From positions 1 through 9,488 of the forward strand of contig JAQUAP010000051.1 of assembly GCA_028687205.1 (NCBI GenBank): a stretch of 9,488 nucleotides of DNA, given 5' to 3'. Shown here in pieces: positions 1-6,705 of the stretch; positions within the stretch are counted from its first letter, which is position 1, and each line of letters starts with the position of its first letter. A model generated the notes under the pieces. The model worked only from the letters and a program-made list of their open reading frames with translations. It ran no database searches and had not been told where the DNA came from. The position numbers and the translations under genes are program-made. This stretch comes from Candidatus Omnitrophota bacterium (GTDB lineage: Bacteria; Omnitrophota; Gorgyraeia; Gygaellales; Profunditerraquicolaceae).

Positions 1-2
1 AT

Positions 3-233
3 GCCAGCAGCGTAGCCATCGTTTGCGGCCCGCCGATTATGATGAAATTTGTCACCTTAAAATTACTGGATTTAGGTTTTAAGCCGCCTGATATCTACCT
101 TTCTATGGAAAAGAGCATGTCCTGCGGCCTGGGAAAATGCGGGCATTGCCGGATCGGCAAATATTACGCCTGCAAAGACGGCCCGGTCTTTACTTACGAA
201 CAGTTAAAAGACATACATGACATCTGGGATTAA
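3..233 (+). CDS. FAD/NAD(P)-binding electron-transfer subunit with C-terminal [2Fe-2S] site (HydG/PyrK/AsrB type), 5'-truncated
   Basis: The frame is already open at the window edge, so only the last 76 residues are present and the true start lies upstream. The visible part has the CGPPIMM motif typical of the end of the ferredoxin-reductase-like NAD(P)-binding domain. It is followed by a cysteine cluster with spacing C-x4-C-x2-C-x7-C (CGLGKCGHC, then C of YYAC), which is the [2Fe-2S] ligand set of the sulfhydrogenase gamma, dihydroorotate dehydrogenase PyrK and anaerobic sulfite reductase AsrB families. Such subunits pass electrons between NAD(P)H, via FAD, and Fe-S partners in the cytoplasm. 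The stop overlaps the next gene's start (TAATG), so it is cotranscribed with a ferredoxin and a group 4 hydrogenase. I infer that it links that complex to NAD(P)H. The exact family member cannot be decided without the N-terminal FAD domain. Confidence 0.85.
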   Translation, partial: ASSVAIVCGPPIMMKFVTLKLLDLGFKPPDIYLSMEKSMSCGLGKCGHCRIGKYYACKDGPVFTYEQLKDIHDIWD

Positions 234-733
234 TGAAAATGAAGCGTTTATTTATTGACTTAGATATCTGTAACCAGTGCAGGGAATGCCGCGTTGCCTG
301 CGACTATTTTTATCACCCGCAGAATAACGGGATTACCTCTTTGCGCGAATACGCGACCTTTGCCACGATCTGCCGGCATTGCGAAGAGGCGCCTTGCGTG
401 GATTCCTGTTACCATAACGCCTTGGAACGCGCCAGCGACGGGCATATCAAGCGCCACAAGATGCTCTGCACGAGTTGTAAATCCTGCTCGGTAGCCTGTC
501 CGTTCGGGATTATCTTTCAGGATTTTATCCCTTATCTTGATTCTGCCTGCGATTATTGCGTCGGTAGGCTCGCAGGGCTTCCTAGGTGCGTGGGTAGCTG
601 CCCGGAAAAAGCCGTAGAGATTAAAGAAGTAGAGGAGAGCCTGGAAAAAGATATTTATTTTGTGGGCGAGCACCTGGCAGTGCATTCGCGCAAATGGTCA
701 AGGGAGGATATCCAGCCTCCGAGGAAGAGATGA
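233..733 (+). CDS. HycB/CooF-like ferredoxin subunit with four [4Fe-4S] clusters
   Basis: This 166-residue soluble protein carries 16 cysteines in four cluster-binding groups: C13/16/19/23, C47/50/55/59, C79/82/85/89 and C106/109/119/123. The last two groups end in Cys-Pro. This is the DMSO-reductase B / HycB / CooF arrangement, in which a chain of four [4Fe-4S] clusters relays electrons between a redox enzyme and a membrane hydrogenase. It is slightly shorter than HycB or CooF, mainly at the C terminus. It starts in a TAATG overlap with the flavin subunit and ends in an ATGA overlap with the NuoH-like gene. That suggests translational coupling and a role as the wire between the two. A second in-frame ATG two codons downstream is equally possible as the start. 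The partner dehydrogenase (NAD(P)H, formate or CO) is not settled by this gene alone. Confidence 0.88.
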   Translation: MKMKRLFIDLDICNQCRECRVACDYFYHPQNNGITSLREYATFATICRHCEEAPCVDSCYHNALERASDGHIKRHKMLCTSCKSCSVACPFGIIFQDFIPYLDSACDYCVGRLAGLPRCVGSCPEKAVEIKEVEESLEKDIYFVGEHLAVHSRKWSREDIQPPRKR

Positions 734-1641
734 AGTATATTTTTTATTACTTAATATTTCCCGGGTTTTTATTCAGTGCCGTAATCGGCCTTTTAGCCGG
801 CTGGATAGACCGGAAAGTTACCGCGCGCCTGCAATGGCGTATCGGCCCTCCCTGGCACCAGAATTTTACCGATATCATAAAATTATTAGGCAAGGAAACT
901 ATTATCCCCGAGGGCGCGCGTTTTACATTTTTGTTCTCGCCATACCTGGGTTTAATCAGCGCGGTATTAGTCACTACTTACTTGGGCAGGAGTATGATTT
1001 CGCCATTAGAGAGCTTTAGCGGAGATTTAATCGTCTTTTTCTATCTTTTGGCTATCCCCGCGCTGGCTTTAATTATCGGCGCTTCGGCTTCCCGGAACCC
1101 GCTGGCTTCAGTGGGAGCCTCAAGAGAGATGAAACTGGTCTTAGCTTACGAGCTTCCTTTTATCCTCGCTATAGTTGCCGTCATCATCAGGAGTAACGGC
1201 GTGATACAGCTAGGCCAGATAATCCGGCAGCAACTCTTTTTTGGCTCCAATATTTTTTCTTTTTCCGGGTTTTTAGGTTTCCTGGTTGCCCTTTTCTGTA
1301 TACAGGCAAAATTAGGTATCGGGCTCTTTGATATCGCCGAGGCAGACCAGGAGATTATGTGCGGCACCCTGATTGAATATTCCGGCCTGCCCCTGGCTAT
1401 CTTTAAGTTGACCAAGGCGATAATGTTCTATACCCTGCCGCTCTTTATCATTGTTTTATTTTTGGGCCGGGACTTAACCCCCGTATTCTTAATCGCTAAA
1501 TACTTAATGTTGTTAGGCATAGTCATCTTGATTAAAAATACCAATCCGCGCCTGCGCATTGACCAGGCCTTGAAGTTCTTCTGGAGGGTTCCGACGCTAT
1601 TAGGGGTAATCGCGGTTATATTAGCGTTATTCGGATTATAG
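730..1641 (+). CDS. Group 4 hydrogenase membrane anchor subunit, NuoH/EchB/HyfC family
   Basis: This 303-residue, strongly hydrophobic protein has about eight membrane segments. It belongs to the NuoH family, which anchors the hydrogenase arm and carries the first part of the ion path. Family signatures are in order: RxxARLQWRIGPP near residues 27-41, an acidic loop SREMKLVLAYELPF at 131-144, FDIAEADQEIMCGTLIEYSG at 200-219, and RLRIDQALKFFWRV at 274-287. The charged residues of the quinone-cavity/E-channel loops are therefore kept. I chose the ATG at 730, which overlaps the upstream stop as ATGA and sits just after GAGGAAGAG. An in-frame ATG at 694 would add 12 polar residues before the first membrane helix and has no suitable Shine-Dalgarno. 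The NuoB-like gene follows one base after the stop. Confidence 0.93.
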   Translation: MKYIFYYLIFPGFLFSAVIGLLAGWIDRKVTARLQWRIGPPWHQNFTDIIKLLGKETIIPEGARFTFLFSPYLGLISAVLVTTYLGRSMISPLESFSGDLIVFFYLLAIPALALIIGASASRNPLASVGASREMKLVLAYELPFILAIVAVIIRSNGVIQLGQIIRQQLFFGSNIFSFSGFLGFLVALFCIQAKLGIGLFDIAEADQEIMCGTLIEYSGLPLAIFKLTKAIMFYTLPLFIIVLFLGRDLTPVFLIAKYLMLLGIVILIKNTNPRLRIDQALKFFWRVPTLLGVIAVILALFGL

Positions 1642-1642
1642 T

Positions 1643-2068
1643 ATGGACATAATCAAAAAGGCGTTTACCAAATCTATCTGGGTATTCCACTTAAGCGTGG
1701 GCTCCTGTAATAACTGCGATATTGAAATACTGGATTGCTTTACGCCCAGGTTTGACCTTGAGCGTTTCGGCATCCAGCTTATCGGCTCGGCGCGCCACGC
1801 GGACGCGCTCCTGATTACCGGGGCAATGAATAAAAAATCCGTCCCGAGGATGAAGAAAGTTTATGAACAGGTGCCTAAGCCCTGCGTGGTCGTTGCCTGC
1901 GGCACCTGCGCCTGTTCGCAGCATATGTTCAGGTTCAGCTATAACGTAGCCGAGCCCCTGGATAAAATATTGCCGGTTGACGTCTATATACCGGGTTGTC
2001 CGCCCAAGCCCGAAGCAATCATCGCTGGCATTGTAAAGGCAATGGATAAAATAAAGAAAGGCAAGTGA
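1643..2068 (+). CDS. [NiFe] hydrogenase small subunit, NuoB/EchC/HycG family
   Basis: This 141-residue protein is the short, single-cluster small subunit found in group 4 hydrogenases and complex I. It holds the [4Fe-4S] cluster proximal to the Ni-Fe site. The four expected ligands are C22 and C25 (GSCNNCDIE), C89 (CGTCAC) and C119 (IPGCPPKPE). The CxxC form of the first pair is hydrogenase-like; complex I proper has adjacent cysteines. Extra cysteines C86 and C91 flank the third ligand. The protein has no Tat signal, as expected for a cytoplasm-facing complex. It begins one base after the NuoH-like gene and is followed four bases later by the NuoC-like gene. Confidence 0.93.
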   Translation: MDIIKKAFTKSIWVFHLSVGSCNNCDIEILDCFTPRFDLERFGIQLIGSARHADALLITGAMNKKSVPRMKKVYEQVPKPCVVVACGTCACSQHMFRFSYNVAEPLDKILPVDVYIPGCPPKPEAIIAGIVKAMDKIKKGK

Positions 2069-2072
2069 ATTT

Positions 2073-2501
2073 ATGGATATGCGGGATAGGATAAAAGAAA
2101 GCCTGCAGGATAAAATAAAAGACTGGCAGGAGAAGTCTATCAAGAGGATTTATTTTAGCATAGATAAAAAAGATATTTTTAAGGTAACGCAGGCATTATT
2201 TAAGGAGTTAGAGTTAAGGTTTATCACTGCAACGGCTACGGATATGCCGGATTATTTTGAGCTTATTTACCATTTCAGCAACGACCCGGCAGGCGAGATT
2301 TATTCCGCGCGCGTTATCCTGGAGGATAAGCTTAGGCCCGAGATCCAGTCCATCACCCCGCTTTTTCCAGGGGCTGAATGGATTGAACGCGAAATCTGGG
2401 AAATGCTGGGGATTAATTTTAAGGGGCATCCGAATTTAAAGAAGCTCCTGTTGAGCGAAGATTGGCCGCAAGACGATTATCCTTTGAGGAATAAAAAATG
2501 A
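2073..2501 (+). CDS. Hydrogenase accessory subunit, NuoC/EchD/HycE N-terminal family
   Basis: This 142-residue protein matches the 30-kDa (NuoC) subunit family, which packs against the large subunit at the membrane junction and has no cofactor of its own. The diagnostic C-terminal block runs from about residue 93 to 139. It contains the LFPGAEWIEREIWEMLGI stretch, then GHPNL, and ends with DYPLR. As in Ech-type enzymes it is a separate gene, whereas in HycE it is fused to the large subunit. The first 60 residues are charged and poorly conserved. The start at 2073 lies four bases after the preceding stop; an in-frame ATG at 2079 is an alternative. Its stop overlaps the large subunit start as ATGA. 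Confidence 0.9.
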   Translation: MDMRDRIKESLQDKIKDWQEKSIKRIYFSIDKKDIFKVTQALFKELELRFITATATDMPDYFELIYHFSNDPAGEIYSARVILEDKLRPEIQSITPLFPGAEWIEREIWEMLGINFKGHPNLKKLLLSEDWPQDDYPLRNKK

Positions 2502-3706
2502 GCCATAAGATTATCGTACCCATAGGCCCCTACCACCCTTTGCAGGAAGAACCGGAGTATTTCCAGCTTTATGTCGAAGGGGAGCGGGTAGTCGACATAG
2601 ATATCATCATCGGCTATAACCATCGCGGCATAGAAAAACTTTCTGAAGCCAAGCATTTTGACCAGGTGCCGTTCCTGGTTGAGCGTATCTGCGGTATCTG
2701 CTCGTCAAGCCATCCCTACACCTATTGTTTAGCCGTAGAGAATATCCTGGGAGGAGAAGCGAATATCGTCCCGGAAAAAGCGCTCTATATCCGCACGATT
2801 ATTGATGAGCTCCAGAGGATTCACAGCCACCTTTTATGGCTCGGCCTGACCGGGCATTTCATCGGGTATAATACCGTCTGGATGTGGGCCTGGAAATACC
2901 GCGAGCCGGTGCTGGATTGTTTCGAAATGGTTACCGGCAACCGGAACAACTACGCTATGTTTAAGGTCGGCGGAGTAAGGCGCGATCTAAAAGACGAGGA
3001 CATACCGGTATTAAAAAAGATGCTGGATGAATTAAGCCCGGGGATAGATTTATTCCGCGGCGCGATCATGGATGACCCGGTAATCAAGATGCGCTTAAAA
3101 GGCGTTGGGCTCTTAACCCGTAAGCAGGCGCTTGACTGGTGCGTTGTCGGGCCGACTGCCCGCGCCTCAGGCGTGAATATTGACGTACGCCGGGATGAGC
3201 CTTACGGCGTAGCGGACAGGCTGGATTGGAAGGTTATCCTGGAAAAAGACGGGGATATATTTTGTAAGACGATAGTCAGGATCTTAGAGTTATACGAAAG
3301 CATCAGCATTATCCGCCAGTCTTTAAATAAGATGCCAAAATCCGGGTCGATTGATGCCGGCGTCAAAGATATACCTGCCGGAGAAGGTATTGGTAGGGTA
3401 GAAGCGCCAAGAGGAGAATGTTTTCATTATATCAAGACCGACGGGACAAACCGGCCAATCAGGCATAAAATCCGCTCTCCGAGTTTTATGAACGTAGCTT
3501 CGGATAAAGTCTCTGCCGTGGGAGGCACGATTTCCGACGCGACCCTTACCCTGGCGGCGGTTGACCCCTGTTATTGCTGCACCGAGAGGGTGGCGGTGAT
3601 TAATAAGTCAGATAAGCGTAAGGTAATGAATGGCTGGGACCTGATCAAGCTCTCCCAGGAGAAGACCCTTAAACTAAAGGAGGGTTACGATGGCAGACCT
3701 GAATAG
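2498..3706 (+). CDS. [NiFe] hydrogenase catalytic large subunit, group 4 (NuoD/EchE/HycE family)
   Basis: This 402-residue protein carries the Ni-Fe active site for reversible H2 production. The N-terminal L1 motif ERICGICSSSHP supplies C65 and C68. The C-terminal L2 motif DPCYCCTER supplies C358 and C361. All four metal cysteines are therefore present, which separates it from complex I NuoD and from cofactor-less 'hydrogenase-related' complexes. C360 is an additional cysteine inside L2, where many group 4 enzymes have serine. A 38-residue tail follows the TER sequence. In HycE and related enzymes such a tail is removed by a maturation protease after nickel insertion, and I infer the same here. 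No protease or hyp gene is in the window. It overlaps the NuoC-like gene by four bases and the PhoU-like gene by 17 bases. The exact group 4 subclass cannot be assigned by eye. Confidence 0.95.
   Translation: MSHKIIVPIGPYHPLQEEPEYFQLYVEGERVVDIDIIIGYNHRGIEKLSEAKHFDQVPFLVERICGICSSSHPYTYCLAVENILGGEANIVPEKALYIRTIIDELQRIHSHLLWLGLTGHFIGYNTVWMWAWKYREPVLDCFEMVTGNRNNYAMFKVGGVRRDLKDEDIPVLKKMLDELSPGIDLFRGAIMDDPVIKMRLKGVGLLTRKQALDWCVVGPTARASGVNIDVRRDEPYGVADRLDWKVILEKDGDIFCKTIVRILELYESISIIRQSLNKMPKSGSIDAGVKDIPAGEGIGRVEAPRGECFHYIKTDGTNRPIRHKIRSPSFMNVASDKVSAVGGTISDATLTLAAVDPCYCCTERVAVINKSDKRKVMNGWDLIKLSQEKTLKLKEGYDGRPE
3676..3684 (+). promoter_or_regulatory. Strong Shine-Dalgarno for the PhoU-like gene
   Basis: AAAGGAGGG lies inside the 3' end of the large-subunit gene, five bases before the ATG at 3690. 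It is one of the two best ribosome binding sites in the window and settles the PhoU-like start despite the 17-base overlap. Most other junctions in this operon have weak sites, so this gene may be translated independently and at a different ratio from its neighbours. Confidence 0.8.
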
Positions 3707-4307
3707 TATTAAGGAAAAAGTCAACCGGATGGCTAAGAGCGCCGCAAGCATGTGGAAACTTACCTATGATGCTTTTATCGAGCATGATGTAGATTTAATC
3801 TCTAAGGCCCTGGAAGAGGAAAATAAACTGAATGCCTTAGAAGATGAAATCAACAAAAGTATTATTGACCTTGGGCACACGGAGTTAGCGCAGCAGGAAA
3901 AAACGCGGGTTATCGTTTATGCCGATATCGCCGGTGATTTTGAGCTGATCGGAGATTACTGTAAAGATATCCTGGAACGCATCCAGATAAAAATAGAAGA
4001 GAAGCTTCTTTTCAGCGAAGAAGCGGTTGAGGAATATAAAGACCTTTACAATAAGACTAAGACCGCCCTGGAAGAGGTCGTCTTTGTCTTAGAAAAGGAT
4101 AATCCCGCTTTAATCAGGGAAGTATTAAGAAAAGAAGAGCATATCGATAGCCTGGTGGATAGATACCGCCATAATCACGACCAGCGGATGCTCGCCGGAG
4201 AGTGCACGCCCATGGGCTGCAATATGTTTTTGAATATGCTGGATTTTACCGCCGCGGTCTATTACCATATAAAAAAGATAGCTAAAAGCCTGCTGGGAAT
4301 AAAATGA
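3690..4307 (+). CDS. Stand-alone PhoU-domain (DUF47-like) helical protein in the hydrogenase operon
   Basis: This 205-residue, all-helical, highly charged protein has no membrane segment or signal. Two PhoU-like halves can be seen. The first contains EEENKLNALEDEIN (about 43-56) and FELIGDYCKDI (about 84-94), the latter matching the PhoU metal motif usually written LERIGDHA. The second contains LRKEEHIDSLVDRY (about 146-159) and LDFTAAVYYHIKKIAKS (about 184-200), where the matching acidic residues are missing. PhoU domains normally control phosphate uptake or form the cytoplasmic tail of Na+/phosphate cotransporters. No phosphate transport gene is present here. It sits between the catalytic subunit (17-base overlap) and the antiporter subunit (ATGA overlap). 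I infer a regulatory or metal-binding accessory role for the complex. The PhoU fold assignment is fairly sure; the function is not known. Confidence 0.82.
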   Translation: MADLNSIKEKVNRMAKSAASMWKLTYDAFIEHDVDLISKALEEENKLNALEDEINKSIIDLGHTELAQQEKTRVIVYADIAGDFELIGDYCKDILERIQIKIEEKLLFSEEAVEEYKDLYNKTKTALEEVVFVLEKDNPALIREVLRKEEHIDSLVDRYRHNHDQRMLAGECTPMGCNMFLNMLDFTAAVYYHIKKIAKSLLGIK

Positions 4308-6031
4308 TGAGTTTGAGTTTATTTTTTCTTTTGACGCTGCCTATCCTCGGAGGGCTGCTTTTATTCTTCTTCCGGCAGCAGGATAACCTCAAAAAAAATA
4401 TCAGCCTGGCTATCTTCGTCCTTAGCCTGTTTGCGGCTTTATATTTATTTTGCAAGCCGCAATTTTCCTGGAGCAAATATCTATTCGGAGGGTATACCCT
4501 TACGCTCGGGCTGGACCGTTTAAGCCGCCTGGTGCTTGTTTTTGCCAATCTTTTCGGCGCACTGGTCTGCCTCTATTCCAAAGATTATATGAATAGTAAA
4601 CGCGGTTATTTTTCCTGGCTGCTTGGGCTGCTTGCCTTTTCTAACCTGGAAATAATCGCCGCGGATTTTGTTATATTTATCTTTGCCTGGATCGGTTCCA
4701 TAGGCATGCTTTACGCCCTGCTTAATTTAGGTTCAAAGCTCAGCGCCAGGAAAGCCGCGACCATCCTGGGTTTTTCCTGTATCTGTTTTATTATCGGTAC
4801 GTATATTTTTTGCCTGTTCAGGGGCTCTCCCAGTATGTCCGGCGGAACGAGCATGATTTTAAACCAGCCGGTCTGCTGGCTGGTTTTTGGCCTTATGCTT
4901 ACCGGCGGCCTGGCTAAGCTTGGCTCAGCCCCCTTTCATACCTGGATCCCTACGGCCAGCGAAAGCGCTCCGGTTCCGGCAATGGCCATCTTGCCGGCGT
5001 CCCTGGATAAACTGCTCGGGGTATATATATTATCGCGGATTTGTTTAGATTTTTTTGTTTTAAACAGTTTTATAATCGCGCTTTTACTTATTATCGGCAG
5101 CCTCACGATTATTTTCGCGGTGATGCTGGCGCTTACACAGCATGATTTAAGAAAACTGCTTTCCTACCATGCCATCAGCCAGGCAGGGTATATGGTCTTA
5201 GGGTTAGGCACGGCCAACCCGATAGGAATAATCGGCGCGATATTCCATATGTTTAATAATGCCATCTACAAAAACGGCCTCTTCCTGGTCGGAGGGGCGG
5301 TAGAGAAACAGAAAGGGACATTTGAACTGGATAAGTTAGGGGGCCTGGCCCGCTATATGCCGCTTACCTTTATCAGCGGCCTGGTCCTGGCTTTATCTAT
5401 TTCAGGCATCCCTCCTTTGAATGGTTTTGCTTCTAAGTGGATGATTTATCAGGCCACGCTTTTAGGCCTGGCTTCGTCTGCGGGGATTTTATTGCGTTTT
5501 GTTTATATGTTTGCATTAATTGCGGCGATGTTCGGCAGCGCCCTTACCTTGGCCAGTTTTATAAAATTTATCCACGCCATCTTCCTTGGCCAGGATAACA
5601 ATCTCAAGAAGCCCCCAAAGGAGGCTTCCTGGAGGATGCTTACTCCCTTATTGGTCCTCTCCGGGCTCTGCGTTATCCTCGGCATATTCTCTAACGCCTT
5701 TATTAAAGAATCCCTGGCTCCTTCTTTTTCATTTGTTTTAGAATACAGCGGTAAATGGAACAGCGGGTTTGTCGCCCTCTTTATAGCGCTTGCCTTATTA
5801 CTGGGTTTATTCCTGTGGCGGGCTATGTCGGCAAAAAAGGTAAGGCGGGACAGCTTTTTTACCGGCGGAGAAACAGCTTACGCCTATCCTGATTTTCCGG
5901 CCACGGAGTTTTATAAGACAATAGAAGAGCTCCCTTTATTGCGCGGGGCCTACCGGTTCTTGAAGTCTGAAAAATGGGATATTTATAATATTTTAACCTG
6001 GATATTAAAAAAATGCGCAGGCCGAAATTAA
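4304..6031 (+). CDS. Antiporter-like ion-translocating subunit, NuoL/M/N / EchA family
   Basis: This 575-residue protein with about 14-16 membrane helices is the single Mrp-antiporter-type subunit of the complex. The central family domain spans about residues 115-420. Recognisable parts are K205 before APFHTWIP (TM7 lysine), K236 in LDKLLGVY, the broken-helix region HDLRKLLSYHAISQAGYM with K284, HMFNNAIYKNG (H315, K323), and GIPPLNGFASKW with K378. These lysines and histidines form the half-channels for H+ or Na+. The TM5 glutamate normally found as W-E appears to be replaced: the sequence reads FAWIGSIG, with I130 at that place. The C terminus (about 510-575) is soluble and polar. An alternative start is the ATG three bases later. 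It overlaps the PhoU-like stop as ATGA and the ferredoxin gene by 19 bases. Confidence 0.92.
   Translation: MMSLSLFFLLTLPILGGLLLFFFRQQDNLKKNISLAIFVLSLFAALYLFCKPQFSWSKYLFGGYTLTLGLDRLSRLVLVFANLFGALVCLYSKDYMNSKRGYFSWLLGLLAFSNLEIIAADFVIFIFAWIGSIGMLYALLNLGSKLSARKAATILGFSCICFIIGTYIFCLFRGSPSMSGGTSMILNQPVCWLVFGLMLTGGLAKLGSAPFHTWIPTASESAPVPAMAILPASLDKLLGVYILSRICLDFFVLNSFIIALLLIIGSLTIIFAVMLALTQHDLRKLLSYHAISQAGYMVLGLGTANPIGIIGAIFHMFNNAIYKNGLFLVGGAVEKQKGTFELDKLGGLARYMPLTFISGLVLALSISGIPPLNGFASKWMIYQATLLGLASSAGILLRFVYMFALIAAMFGSALTLASFIKFIHAIFLGQDNNLKKPPKEASWRMLTPLLVLSGLCVILGIFSNAFIKESLAPSFSFVLEYSGKWNSGFVALFIALALLLGLFLWRAMSAKKVRRDSFFTGGETAYAYPDFPATEFYKTIEELPLLRGAYRFLKSEKWDIYNILTWILKKCAGRN
4861..4888 (+). 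other. Perfect 9-bp hairpin with T-run inside the antiporter gene
   Basis: AAACCAGCC (4861-4869) and GGCTGGTTT (4878-4886) are exact inverted repeats around an 8-base loop, and the T-run continues to 4888. On the plus-strand transcript this resembles a weak intrinsic terminator or pause site. It lies within codons for a membrane helix, so the symmetry may be accidental. Confidence 0.3.
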
Positions 6032-6627
6032 GGGAATTAAAAGAAGTTATCCGGGCGTTATTCAGCCCGGCTTACACCAGCGACTTTCCGCGTAAGGCCC
6101 ACCAGCCGTATGAGCGTTTCCGCGGCAGGCCCTATTTTCACGAGGAAGATTGCGTAGGCTGCACTGCCTGCGCCCAGGTCTGCCCGGCAAAAGCGATAGA
6201 GGTTGACGATGAGATAAAAGGGGGAGTAGCTAAGAGAAAATTAACCGTCCATTGGGATATTTGCATATTCTGCGGGCAGTGCGAAGCGAATTGCCTCACC
6301 GCGAAAGGTATCATGCTTTCGCGGGAATTTGACCTGGCGACTACGGAGGAGCGCGGGGATTTAAAGCAGACGATAGAGAAGGAATGCGTAATCTGCGAAT
6401 GTTGCGGCGAACCGGTGGTGCCTTATGACCAATACGCGTGGGTGGCTAAAAAATTAGGGCCGCTGGTCTTTAGCAATGCCTCGCTCCTGTTGTTTTATTT
6501 AAGGAGTATAGGCTTAGCCCTGAAAGAAAAAATTAATCCCGGCAGCAAAACTGCCGTCTTTAACCGTTCTACGCGCCTGAAAGTCCTTTGCCCGGCTTGC
6601 CGGCGCCAGGCAGTGCTTAAATCCTAA
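6013..6627 (+). CDS. Two-cluster ferredoxin subunit with zinc-ribbon-like tail, NuoI/EchF/HyfH family
   Basis: This 204-residue protein has the two [4Fe-4S] sites of the NuoI family: C47/50/53/57 followed by Pro, and C84/87/90/94 followed by Leu. Preceding them is an amphipathic N terminus that docks to the membrane arm. It passes electrons to the NuoB-like subunit. Beyond about residue 120 it carries an extra domain with cysteine knuckles C125/C128/C131 (CVICECCGEP) and C193/C196 (LCPACRR), separated by a mostly hydrophobic/helical stretch. This looks like a zinc ribbon or another metal site. Similar tails occur in some HyfH-type and hydrogenase-associated ferredoxins, so this is an elaboration and not a fusion artefact. 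The start overlaps the antiporter gene by 19 bases, with only a weak ribosome site (GGATAT). It appears to be the last gene of the operon. Confidence 0.9.
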   Translation: MRRPKLRELKEVIRALFSPAYTSDFPRKAHQPYERFRGRPYFHEEDCVGCTACAQVCPAKAIEVDDEIKGGVAKRKLTVHWDICIFCGQCEANCLTAKGIMLSREFDLATTEERGDLKQTIEKECVICECCGEPVVPYDQYAWVAKKLGPLVFSNASLLLFYLRSIGLALKEKINPGSKTAVFNRSTRLKVLCPACRRQAVLKS

Positions 6628-6649
6628 AAATAGCCCAGCGTGATTTTAG

Positions 6650-6677
6650 TTGCTTTTTTAAAATAATTTGTTAAAAT
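6650..6677 (+). promoter_or_regulatory. Candidate sigma70-type promoter for the lipoprotein gene
   Basis: TTGCTT (6650-6655) and TAAAAT (6672-6677) are separated by 16 bases in an AT-rich gap. This would start transcription near 6684, about 20 bases before the lipoprotein ATG. The match is good at -35 (TTG) and fair at -10. AT-rich intergenic DNA gives chance matches, so confidence is moderate. Confidence 0.5.
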
Positions 6678-6691
6678 TAATTAAATCACTT

Positions 6692-6700
6692 AAGGAGGTG
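6692..6700 (+). promoter_or_regulatory. Consensus Shine-Dalgarno of the lipoprotein gene
   Basis: AAGGAGGTG is near-perfectly complementary to the 16S rRNA 3' end and sits five bases before the ATG at 6706. It fixes the start and suggests strong translation. Confidence 0.85.
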
Positions 6701-6705
6701 AACAG

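Noticed and set aside
260..685. Long minus-strand open frame across the ferredoxin gene
   Set aside because: It is antisense to a clear four-cluster ferredoxin, and its translation has no family motif. The other minus-strand frames, such as 1691-2143, are shadows of the same kind.
694..729. Upstream ATG at 694 as the start of the NuoH-like subunit
   Set aside because: It would add 12 polar residues before the membrane anchor and a 40-base overlap with the ferredoxin gene, with no suitable ribosome site. The ATGA overlap at 730 fits the operon pattern.
2498..3706. Large subunit as a complex I NuoD or a cofactor-less hydrogenase-related protein
   Set aside because: All four nickel-binding cysteines are present in the L1 and L2 motifs, which complex I NuoD lacks.
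6624..6660. Possible terminator for the hydrogenase operon
   Set aside because: CTAAAA/TTTTAG can pair around a 14-base loop with T-rich DNA after it, but the stem has six pairs that are almost all A-T. It is too weak to call.
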